Origin: Coxiellaceae bacterium
Lineage (GTDB): Bacteria; Pseudomonadota; Gammaproteobacteria; UBA9339
Assembly: GCA_003142435.1 (NCBI GenBank)
Contig: PLMI01000049.1
Span: 3,530 to 11,256, forward strand
Direction of reading: 5' to 3'
DNA length: 7,727 nucleotides
In this document: piece after piece, positions 1 to 6,181 of the stretch
Numbering within the stretch: position 1 is the stretch's first letter
How the letters are laid out: each line of letters begins with the position of its first letter
Notes under the pieces: generated by a model
Databases searched by the model: none
What the model saw: only the letters and a program-made list of their open reading frames with translations
What the model was told of the DNA's origin: nothing
Made by a program: the position numbers and the translations under genes

Positions 1-2916
1 GCTTTCGAGTTTATAAAAAAGGCTATTCTCAGCACAGCCGTCAAATACTCCTATTTTGCGTCCTAGAACTATATTAGCTATACATGATTGAGACGATGTT
101 GAATGACCATCACAGATTTGATCAACAAATGAACAATTTATTTCTGTTTTTGTTCGGCCCATCTCTTTAGCTAAGCTATTCAGTATTTCTATAACTTGTT
201 TTAAAAAATTAGCTGCTTTTATTGTTTTGTCATCAGCAGGAATATCTTTATCAGAAGGCAGTGGTTGATTTTTTGATATATTTTCTAAGCATTTTAAACG
301 CAATAAATGCCTTTTGACTTCTGGACATGCCAGAAGTAATGAAGCTTTTTGTTTATCCTCTTCAGGAAAACGGCGCAATGTTTTTATAAGGGAACCTCCA
401 TCTTCGGATATCACTTTTTTATTTAAAGCGTCTAACTCATTGAGTAATTTTAGCACATCAAGCCTATTTACTTTGGGGAATAATTTCAAGACAGCGTTTA
501 ATACGCTCACATTTGCTATTATTTCTGGTTTAAGGCAATTAATTTCTTTGAGTAATTTTAAAGCCTCTAGTCTGTTTTCTGTAGGAAACGATGATAAAAT
601 GTGAAATAAGCTCAAAAATGTTGTAATTATTATCCCTTTAAAAGCGCCAACTTCCTTGAGCAATTTTAAAGCTTCGAGCTTATTTTCGGCAAGTGGATAC
701 ACAGATAATTCAAGTTTACCAAAATTGCTAATTTGCTCAGTGATTAAGAAATCTAGGAAATCCAAACGATTAAAACACACAAATACATCACGGAAACCAG
801 GTGAGAAGTATTCTAATATTCTGGAGGGGATAACTAGGGGAAATTCTATTGATGCAAAAGAAATTAAAAATTTAATTCTTCTGTCAAGTACCGATCGGTC
901 AAGGATTTGGCATAATTTTTTGCATATATCCAAATAATAGCCTAACGTTACTCGTATCGCGGGAATGTTAAACAATTTTTCTCTTTTTTGTTGTGGAATA
1001 ATAGATAAGATTTCCAACTTTAAATATTTATCGATCCATAATAACCTATTATTTCCGTTAGACGATAAAATCTTTCCTTTTATTTCTGGTCCCAATTCAT
1101 TTAAAGCCTGCAATAAATAAATATCACCTGCATATTCGCCACATACTTCTGGACTTCGTAATCCTTCAAGATTTGGCAAAATATAAACGCTTGGATCAGA
1201 AGGAAATTGAGCTTCTGGCGATTGGCTATCCCCATGCGATCTTAAATAAAGAGCGCGCAAGAATTTAAGCCCTGGCGAAAGCTTTGTGTAATGAGAGTAC
1301 TTTTCTCTATTGGGATCTCCCCCAGGAAAGTTAAATCCGTTGTCGAAAAATTTAATTATTTCTGACAATAACTGACACTCTTCAGGCTCCCAATTTCGCG
1401 ACGAGGTTGAAATTATATTACCAAATAAAAAACGTCCTAATATGTGCGGGAGTTTGTCCTCCCCAATTTCTGTTATATCTCTTGACGATGATATTGCTAA
1501 TAATATTTTTCTTACTAATTCTAAAGGAAGTTTGATTTCATCTTTACAAGCAAGCAACCGCAGATACATATTTGCGCGCTCCTCGAATTTTCTTTCTTCC
1601 AATAAATAATTGTCATTGAAAAAATAGTTTTCAACGAAAGCTACGTCTTTATCAATATCAACTAAATATATGCCAAGTTGTTCGCGCAGAGCTCTTATGT
1701 CTTCTAAGTCGGGTATAATTTTTAAGCTATATGCTATAAAATTTCGATTACATAACTCCATTAAACGATTCAAAACGTTTAATCCAGGCGAACCCCAAAG
1801 TTTATATTGCAGGCCTTTGCAATGTTGGTAAATTCTTTCTACTTCACATAATCCTTCAGTAATGGCGCGAGCAGATATTTCCTCATGACTTGTTGGTGTC
1901 GCAGCGAAAAAATCACCTATGCGTTCTTTTAATATTTCCCTGGTTCTTAAAAATGCCCCTGTTTTTGCATCGTTTCCATCTGGTTTGCTAGTTAATATGA
2001 TGTGCATTATTCGTACTTGCGGGATATCAAGAGGAGGATCTAATAAATTTAATTCATTAAGTACTGCATTTAATTTAGCAGCCGTGTCTTTATCCGAGGG
2101 ATTGAGAAATTTTTTGGTTAAAGCTATTACTAGTTGAGCTTTAACTTCCTGTTTATGTCTTTCTAAGAATCTGGCAAAAATATCACTAAAGACTGTTTTC
2201 GTGTCTTCTATCCAGCCCCTTATTATTGAATATTGTTGTTGGGGATTATAATGAGCCAATAATGCTTTTTTAAGTGTTTGGAAAGCAACGTCTTTAAGAA
2301 ATGAATCGATGTCCTCGACAAAACGCACGAGTTCATATTTTTCGGTTCCTTCTATTTGTACAGGATATACTCCATTTAAAGCGCCAATCACCTCATTGCG
2401 AGTTCCCGTATGACAAATATGAGGTTTTGATATTAAATATTTAAATGCTCCTATTGCTGTTGAAACTCTATGTATTCTATCTTGTTCCAGCTCTTGATCG
2501 CTTTTTTGACCACATGCTTTTTTGTAAAGGTCATTGTCCAGTAATGCGCAAAAAGTTAAGGCAAATACTTCTTTTAACGGAAAAGCTCTTTGAATATTTT
2601 GTTGGTCAGTAAAAGCGGTGGCCGCATCAAGTTGGTTAATATTTTCTTTGATTTTTGCTTCAATATAATCAGCAATCTCTTTGATTTCTTCATCCTTTAT
2701 ACCCAAAGCATCTTTATTAATTTCAACGAATGCTTTAAATGCAGCAATGTGCATTTCGATTACATTTTCTATTGCTTTTTGGTATTGATCGTCATTTTTG
2801 TATTTTTCTCGCTGTGGTAAATATTTTTTACTAAGTTCAAGTAAAAAACCGGCTCTGCTTCCACAAGCATTGCTATTCATTGTATTTTCAACGTTATTTA
2901 TAAAGGCTCTTAACAT
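1..2916 (-). CDS. Giant protein of unknown function, at least 972 residues (3' end outside window); candidate effector
   Basis: The minus-strand frame is open from the ATG at 2916 to the left edge: I read every codon and found no in-frame stop, so the protein has at least 972 residues and its C-terminus lies outside the window. The start is supported by AGGA (2926-2923) six bases upstream and by the lack of any in-frame ATG, GTG or TTG between it and the stop at 2989-2991. The product (beginning MLRAFINNVENTMN) has no signal peptide or clear membrane segment and looks mostly helical, rich in Leu, Ile, Lys and Glu. Landmarks are a Cys/His-bearing stretch PHICHTGTRNE (residues 165-175), a Gly/Pro loop FPGGDPNREKYSHY (from residue 530) and a tandem array of 36-residue helical repeats (residues 745-853). 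I do not recognise a catalytic domain. Large cytosolic-type proteins with helical repeats are common among Dot/Icm effectors of Legionellales, so an effector is the leading inference; a structural or housekeeping-like solenoid protein is possible. The reading frame is very sure, the function is not. Confidence 0.9.
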   Translation of the reverse strand, partial: MLRAFINNVENTMNSNACGSRAGFLLELSKKYLPQREKYKNDDQYQKAIENVIEMHIAAFKAFVEINKDALGIKDEEIKEIADYIEAKIKENINQLDAATAFTDQQNIQRAFPLKEVFALTFCALLDNDLYKKACGQKSDQELEQDRIHRVSTAIGAFKYLISKPHICHTGTRNEVIGALNGVYPVQIEGTEKYELVRFVEDIDSFLKDVAFQTLKKALLAHYNPQQQYSIIRGWIEDTKTVFSDIFARFLERHKQEVKAQLVIALTKKFLNPSDKDTAAKLNAVLNELNLLDPPLDIPQVRIMHIILTSKPDGNDAKTGAFLRTREILKERIGDFFAATPTSHEEISARAITEGLCEVERIYQHCKGLQYKLWGSPGLNVLNRLMELCNRNFIAYSLKIIPDLEDIRALREQLGIYLVDIDKDVAFVENYFFNDNYLLEERKFEERANMYLRLLACKDEIKLPLELVRKILLAISSSRDITEIGEDKLPHILGRFLFGNIISTSSRNWEPEECQLLSEIIKFFDNGFNFPGGDPNREKYSHYTKLSPGLKFLRALYLRSHGDSQSPEAQFPSDPSVYILPNLEGLRSPEVCGEYAGDIYLLQALNELGPEIKGKILSSNGNNRLLWIDKYLKLEILSIIPQQKREKLFNIPAIRVTLGYYLDICKKLCQILDRSVLDRRIKFLISFASIEFPLVIPSRILEYFSPGFRDVFVCFNRLDFLDFLITEQISNFGKLELSVYPLAENKLEALKLLKEVGAFKGIIITTFLSLFHILSSFPTENRLEALKLLKEINCLKPEIIANVSVLNAVLKLFPKVNRLDVLKLLNELDALNKKVISEDGGSLIKTLRRFPEEDKQKASLLLACPEVKRHLLRLKCLENISKNQPLPSDKDIPADDKTIKAANFLKQVIEILNSLAKEMGRTKTEINCSFVDQICDGHSTSSQSCIANIVLGRKIGVFDGCAENSLFYKLES
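358..684 (-). repeat. Tandem array of three ~36-residue leucine-rich helical repeats inside the giant gene
   Basis: Three consecutive units lie in frame on the minus strand: 684-577, 576-469 and 468-358 (residues 745-780, 781-816, 817-853; lengths 36, 36, 37). Each begins N-[KR]-L-[ED]-[AV]-L-K-L-L-[KN]-E and ends in a helix closing with F-P. Units 1 and 2 agree at 17 of 36 positions by direct comparison. A degenerate unit of 29 residues starting NRLDFLDFL precedes the array (771-685), and the following stretch from DKQKASLLL (357 downward) may be a decayed fourth unit. The pattern of two amphipathic helices per unit suggests an alpha-solenoid. It does not carry the ankyrin signature (G-x-TPLHxA), nor the canonical LxxLxLxxN of classical leucine-rich repeats. 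Confidence 0.8.
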
Positions 2917-2937
2917 TTTTTTTCCTAATTTATAAGT

Positions 2938-2993
2938 ATTATATTCTTCGCTATTTGAGATATGTTTTAGGATTATAGTACATAAATATTAAG
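2938..2993 (-). promoter_or_regulatory. Possible promoter region of the giant gene, with a PmrA-like half-site
   Basis: Two perfect TATAAT hexamers lie on the minus strand upstream of the ATG at 2916: 2943-2938 and 2977-2972. Neither has a good TTGACA at 17 bp. Seven bases upstream of the second is CTTAATATT (2993-2985), which equals one half-site of the PmrA consensus known for many Legionella and Coxiella effector genes (tandem cTTAATatT separated by 2 bp). The second half-site is absent. In such AT-rich DNA one 9-mer match can easily be chance, so this is only a candidate. Confidence 0.3.
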
Positions 2994-3128
2994 AAACTAT
3001 TATTATTCGCCACATACATGACGCGAAAAAAGTCATGACAATTACAAGAAAATATTTTAAATAACAAGGGCAAAATCAACGTAACTTATTTATTTTAATA
3101 AATTTTTTGGATTTTATTGGACTTTATT

Positions 3129-3280
3129 GGCGTTGTTGAATAAATAGTAATTGGTAGGTATTGTCATTCCCGCGAAAGCGGGAATCTAGACTTTTGGTTT
3201 ATGGATCCCCGACTGAATCTTTCGGGGATGACAAATAATTAAAGGTTTCGTACGTCAAAATGTATTTATTCAACAACGCC
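3129..3280. mobile_element. 152-bp MITE-like element with 18-bp IS903/IS5-type terminal inverted repeats
   Basis: GGCGTTGTTGAATAAATA at 3129-3146 is the exact reverse complement of 3263-3280; the match stops at exactly 18 bp on both sides. From memory the 18-bp end of IS903 (IS5 family) is GGCTTTGTTGAATAAATC, which differs at two positions. No transposase can be encoded in 152 bp, so this is best read as a non-autonomous derivative mobilised by an IS5-family transposase elsewhere in the genome. The 9 bp on each side (3120-3128 and 3281-3289) do not match and no shorter duplication is obvious, so the insertion is probably old or its target site has decayed. A compound palindrome lies inside. 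Confidence 0.75.
3161..3234. repeat. Nested compound palindrome: two hairpins enclosed by 7-bp outer arms
   Basis: The outer arms TTGTCAT (3161-3167) and ATGACAA (3228-3234) are perfectly complementary. Inside are two stems. The first is ATTCCCGC (3166-3173) with GCGGGAAT (3178-3185) around a GAAA loop. The second is ATCCCCGA (3205-3212) with TCGGGGAT (3222-3229) around a 9-base loop. The outer arms share bases with the inner stems, so alternative folds compete. The ATTCCC...GGGAAT stem resembles dispersed extragenic palindromes such as neisserial dRS3; that is a resemblance only. Neither hairpin is followed by a T-run, so a terminator is not the natural reading. Confidence 0.8.
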
Positions 3281-3335
3281 GCGAATAAAACATGTAATAA
3301 AAAAATGCAGTATAATCAAATACTTACAAAAAACA

Positions 3336-4664
3336 TCAAAAAATATGCTCAATCTTCAAAAATTCCCAGCCTGGGGCAGTGCAAAAACCAACAACACAAA
3401 TTAATTCATCTTCAAAATAAAGCAAAGGAATACGGTCGCGTTGCCATGGCGAAACTTGCCACTCCTGAAATAAGTTTTTTAGCGTGTGTGAGTGATTTCC
3501 CCGCCCTGAAATTTTGCATTTTTCGCCGCCCTGGCGAAAACGGACAGAGATATTACTCGTGTCAATTTTTTTTAGGTCTTGCAATTCAGATTTAACTTGC
3601 AGCGTTCCCAAATCTTCGGGCAGCTTTAGAGAATTCTGTAAATTCCATGGCAAAATAGTTGCAGTATCGAAATGGATTAAAGGTTTTTCCGCATAAAGGT
3701 TATTTTGAAAGCGGCGAACTTCTACACCATCCCAAGAAATTAATGGATTTTTATCTTCTGCCGCAGCTAAACTGATTTTTTGCACTTCACGCAATTTCTC
3801 GCGCGAAGGCAGCGATAGATTTAATGTCCTTATCCAATAACGAATTACATTACGCTGCCTTGCGCTATCAAGCTGCAGTAATTTTGCAACAGATAAAGTG
3901 CTTTGAACACTTCCCTGAACTTCTATTAAATCTTTGCTGGCAAAATAATCCAAAAGATCGCTTGCTTCTACAAAATTTTCTACAGACCTTCCTATAGTTT
4001 TTAAAACTTTTGGCCAACGATTTTTTATAATGGGAATCAATTTATGGCGAACGTAATTGCGATCCATCTGTAAATCTAAATTACTTTCATCTTCCGTCCA
4101 CATTAAATTATTTTGCTGAGCAAATTTCAATATTTCCTCACGCGAAAAAGCCAAAAGCGGCCGAAGTAATTTTATTTCCGGCGAAAGAAAACTGGCAGGT
4201 GGAATAGCCGCCAAACCACGAGGGCCTGCTCCACGAAAAAGCTGTAACAATAAAGTTTCCGCCTGATCGTCTGCGTGATGAGCGGTAAGAAGCGAAGCTC
4301 CTTTGTGATTACCAATTATTTCATCAATAGCTCTATAGCGTAAATCACGCGCCAGAGCTTCTCTACTATGCTTTTTAGTAAATGCACCTTTGACATCGAT
4401 TTTTTTTACAATGCAATCGATCTGCAATTGTTTACAAAATACAAGGCAATGGTTAGCCCAAACACTGGAATTTTCACTTAATCCATGATCAATGTGTATT
4501 GCTGCTATATTTATTTCCGGATGATCCAACTTTACAGCGGACAAAAGATAAAGGAGAACCTGTGAATCGACTCCACCGCTGTAAGCAATGTAAAAATCAT
4601 TGCTCGAGGTTAATTCCTGTAAAATTTTATGTAAATTAAAACTGTTTAGCTGCAAATTTGACAT
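3336..4664 (-). CDS. tilS: tRNA(Ile)-lysidine synthase TilS
   Basis: TilS uses ATP to attach lysine to C34 of the CAU-anticodon tRNA-Ile, converting its decoding from AUG to AUA and its charging from Met to Ile; the enzyme is cytosolic and normally essential. The 442-residue product is of normal length for the gammaproteobacterial family. The N-terminal PP-loop ATPase domain shows SGGVDS (residues 29-34), HIDHGL (57-62), EALARDLRYRAI (102-113) and the TAHHADDQAETLLLQLFRGAG block (127-147), followed by the DRNYVRHKLIP segment (201-211) leading to the TilS-specific middle domain. The C-terminal domain carries RQGGEK and LKNLFQEW...PWQRDRIPLLY (residues 377-415), typical of the tRNA acceptor-binding region. 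The start ATG at 4664 has only a weak purine-rich leader (AAGAA). It lies 61 bp downstream of tdk on the same strand, so read-through from tdk is likely. It ends in TGA. Confidence 0.97.
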   Translation of the reverse strand: MSNLQLNSFNLHKILQELTSSNDFYIAYSGGVDSQVLLYLLSAVKLDHPEINIAAIHIDHGLSENSSVWANHCLVFCKQLQIDCIVKKIDVKGAFTKKHSREALARDLRYRAIDEIIGNHKGASLLTAHHADDQAETLLLQLFRGAGPRGLAAIPPASFLSPEIKLLRPLLAFSREEILKFAQQNNLMWTEDESNLDLQMDRNYVRHKLIPIIKNRWPKVLKTIGRSVENFVEASDLLDYFASKDLIEVQGSVQSTLSVAKLLQLDSARQRNVIRYWIRTLNLSLPSREKLREVQKISLAAAEDKNPLISWDGVEVRRFQNNLYAEKPLIHFDTATILPWNLQNSLKLPEDLGTLQVKSELQDLKKIDTSNISVRFRQGGEKCKISGRGNHSHTLKNLFQEWQVSPWQRDRIPLLYFEDELICVVGFCTAPGWEFLKIEHIF

Positions 4665-4725
4665 TTTTTTATTTTTTCTTGTTATTCAACGGTAATACTT
4701 GCGAAATTTAAAAACTTTTTTGATG

Positions 4726-5325
4726 TTATTTTTTATTTTTTTCAATTTCGGCCATGGCACTTCTATGATGCTTACGGCATACAGCAAGATACCGGTCATT
4801 ACCACCAATTTCAATTTGCGCACCTTCTTTTACTGCATTGCCATTTGCATCAACGCGCAAATTCATTGTGGCTTTTTTTCCGCAATGGCAAATGGTTTTT
4901 ATCTCAACTATGTTATCGGCCAAAGCCAAAAGATAAGCGCTACCCTCAAAAGGTTCCCCAAGAAAATCTGTCCGCAAACCATAAGTTAAAACGGGGACAT
5001 TAAAATCGTCAGTTATCTGTAATAACTGTAAAACTTGATGTTTTGTCAAAAATTGTGCCTCATCAAGCAACACACATTTGATGTTGTTATTTTTCTTAAT
5101 TTCTCCCGCAACAAATTCATATAAATTGAAGTCAATTCCAAATGCAATGGCTCTGGCTTCGATTCCGATTCGTGAGGTGACTTTGCCTTCACCATACCTC
5201 GTATCAAATTTAGGCACAAACAGCAAAGTATCCATACCTCTTTCATTGTAGTTATATCCTGATTGGAGCATAACCGTGCTTTTGCCCGCATTCATCGCTG
5301 AATAATAAAAATGTAACTTGGCCAA
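4726..5325 (-). CDS. tdk: Thymidine kinase (type II, TK1-like)
   Basis: Tdk phosphorylates thymidine to dTMP with ATP in pyrimidine salvage, in the cytosol. The 199-residue product matches the E. coli enzyme (about 205) almost end to end. The P-loop SAMNAGKST is at residues 9-17, the Walker B and catalytic segment LLDEAQF at 86-92 (Glu89 as the general base by family analogy), and the structural zinc ligands fit Cys146, Cys148, Cys183 and His186 (ICHCGKK and VCRKHH). The substrate-proximal GLRTDFLGEPFEGS segment (116-129) is intact. The start is TTG at 5325-5323, chosen because E. coli Tdk begins MAQLYFYYSAMNAGKS and this product reads MAKLHFYYSAMNAGKS; the first ATG would remove residues needed for the P-loop. 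It is first of a probable tdk-tilS transcript and divergent from the eirA-like operon. Confidence 0.97.
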   Translation of the reverse strand: MAKLHFYYSAMNAGKSTVMLQSGYNYNERGMDTLLFVPKFDTRYGEGKVTSRIGIEARAIAFGIDFNLYEFVAGEIKKNNNIKCVLLDEAQFLTKHQVLQLLQITDDFNVPVLTYGLRTDFLGEPFEGSAYLLALADNIVEIKTICHCGKKATMNLRVDANGNAVKEGAQIEIGGNDRYLAVCRKHHRSAMAEIEKNKK

Positions 5326-5337
5326 TTTCCTTCTCCT
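5323..5337 (-). promoter_or_regulatory. Ribosome binding site and TTG start of tdk
   Basis: On the minus strand AGGAG (5337-5333) precedes the TTG codon (5325-5323) by seven bases. The strong Shine-Dalgarno sequence and the family-conserved N-terminus both favour TTG over the downstream ATG within the P-loop. Confidence 0.85.
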
Positions 5338-5457
5338 AATTCCTAATGATTTAAATTAAACTATTTCAACTGAATTTTAATACAACAGAAAACAAATGTA
5401 TAAAAAAATAAATATTGTAATTTTCTCTTAGCCTTGACTTAGCTTTTTTGAGTAGTT

Positions 5458-5487
5458 TTGGATCATTCAAACAAAATGAGGTATAAT
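5458..5487 (+). promoter_or_regulatory. Candidate sigma-70 promoter of the eirA-hemX-hemY operon
   Basis: A perfect TATAAT lies at 5482-5487 with a weak -35-like TTGGAT at 5458-5463 and an 18-bp spacer. The predicted start near 5494 would give a leader of roughly 75 bases before the ATG at 5570. It sits in the 244-bp spacer (5326-5569) between divergent tdk and the eirA-like gene, which must also hold the tdk promoter; for that one I could not pick a convincing -10/-35 pair. Confidence 0.4.
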
Positions 5488-5569
5488 TTTATAAATCGCA
5501 GTTGCAAAAAAACTGTCTCTACTCAATAAGTTAAACGATATAAAATTTAATTTCAAGGAATTAAAAATT

Positions 5570-6136
5570 ATGAGCCTTAAAAAAGCAAAAACATTCAAGT
5601 TAATGGTTGCAACAGGATCTTTTTTTGTTGGTATTTTAATTTATGCTGCCACATCTGCGCAAACATTAAGTTCTGCGATGCCGCAGCCACCAACCACATC
5701 CGCTAATCCTGTAGAACAGCCAAAACCCCAATATTGCCCTCTTCCAGAGAAACTGATAAGAAATAAAGATATGCTTTGGGGCATTGATTCAAACTGGAAA
5801 AGCTTTACACCTTCTTTTACGGAAGAAATTGGAACATTTACCGGTGCCCAATGGACTGGAATTCACGTCGGTAAAATAATGTGCTTATATCAAGGTAAAA
5901 ATTCTTTCGATTTTCCAATCTCACTAGAGCAGCGCGTAAGCAAATTATTCTTTGAGCCGGCAGGACAAAATTGGAATCTGCACGTTGAAGGATATATAAT
6001 TTGCAAGTCAAGTAACGTATATGATTGTCCTTTTTTTGAAGAAAAAAAAGAAACCATTTCGCCAGGCGAAGCATATAAATCACTTCATTACACTGGCCCA
6101 AATGCACCAGTTCAAGACAATCGACAAAACCATTAA
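5570..6136 (+). CDS. EirA-like secreted periplasmic protein (Dot/Icm-associated family), tentative
   Basis: The 188-residue product starts at ATG 5570 with AAGGAA (5555-5560) about ten bases upstream. It has a clear signal peptide: a Lys-rich start (residues 1-10), a hydrophobic core (11-28) and a plausible signal peptidase site after TSA (28-30). A Pro/Thr/Ser-rich linker (31-53) leads to a compact domain with four cysteines (56, 105, 145, 153), fitting two disulfides in the periplasm. The pattern YCPLPE...LWG...NWKSF...F.GAQWTGIHVGKIMCLY...FP...W...C...DCPF resembles, as I recall, the family annotated T4SS-associated protein EirA. Coxiella EirA is reported to be needed for intracellular replication and Dot/Icm effector delivery. 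The match is from memory of the pattern, so it is tentative; the secretion signal and four cysteines are seen directly. It lies 42 bp upstream of hemX on the same strand. Confidence 0.6.
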   Translation: MSLKKAKTFKLMVATGSFFVGILIYAATSAQTLSSAMPQPPTTSANPVEQPKPQYCPLPEKLIRNKDMLWGIDSNWKSFTPSFTEEIGTFTGAQWTGIHVGKIMCLYQGKNSFDFPISLEQRVSKLFFEPAGQNWNLHVEGYIICKSSNVYDCPFFEEKKETISPGEAYKSLHYTGPNAPVQDNRQNH

Positions 6137-6167
6137 TCATTTTTACGATAGATAACTAAAGTTAATT

Positions 6168-6181
6168 GGAGCCCAAAAGTG
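6168..6181 (+). promoter_or_regulatory. Ribosome binding site and GTG start of hemX
   Basis: GGAG (6168-6171) lies seven bases before GTG (6179-6181). This decides the start over the in-frame ATG at 6257, which has only an A-run upstream and would cut off the short cytosolic tail normally found before the HemX membrane segment. Confidence 0.75.

Larger units (their letters stand above)
2917..3335. other. 419-bp intergenic region between the giant gene and tilS
   Basis: No credible gene is present on either strand. From left to right it holds the ribosome binding site and candidate promoter elements of the giant gene (2920-2993), a short stretch with CATGAC repeated at 3017-3022 and 3034-3039, AT-rich DNA with two near-identical 10-mers (3111-3120 and 3121-3130, differing at two bases), the 152-bp inverted-repeat element (3129-3280), and about 55 bp of AT-rich DNA after the tilS TGA stop. 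I see no convincing intrinsic terminator for tilS. Confidence 0.7.

Noticed and set aside
358..684. The repeats in the giant gene as ankyrin repeats or a CRISPR array.
   Set aside because: Units lack the ankyrin TPLH signature, and the repeated DNA is contiguous, diverged and in frame with no spacers, unlike CRISPR.
314..937. Plus-strand open frames of about 90-96 codons at 314-604 and 656-937.
   Set aside because: They lie antisense to the giant minus-strand gene, have low-complexity Ser/Phe/Asn-rich products, and mirror its repeat units rather than encode a family of their own.
1919..2820. Plus-strand open frames at 1919-2137 and 2590-2820, the second with a hydrophobic product.
   Set aside because: Both are antisense to the giant gene. 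The hydrophobic Phe/Ile-rich product is what the complement of Lys/Glu/Asn-rich coding DNA gives.
3017..3039. CATGAC repeated at 3017-3022 and 3034-3039, with palindromic GTCATGAC at 3032-3039, as an operator.
   Set aside because: The motif is short, and I know no regulator with this site; spacing of 17 bp alone is not enough to support it.
3163..3232. The GC-rich hairpins as rho-independent terminators for tilS.
   Set aside because: Neither stem is followed by a T-run on either strand, and the whole structure is explained as part of the inverted-repeat element.
3303..3325. Possible terminator after tilS on the minus strand (a GTAT/ATAC stem followed by T-rich DNA).
   Set aside because: The stem is only four A/T-rich pairs, too weak to support an intrinsic terminator.
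3260..3696. Plus-strand open frames at 3260-3595 and 3514-3696.
   Set aside because: They are antisense to the end of tilS; the first also starts inside the inverted-repeat element. No recognisable product.
4699..5291. Open frames 4699-4989 (plus) and 5046-5291 (minus) within tdk.
   Set aside because: They are shadows in other frames of the well-supported tdk gene.
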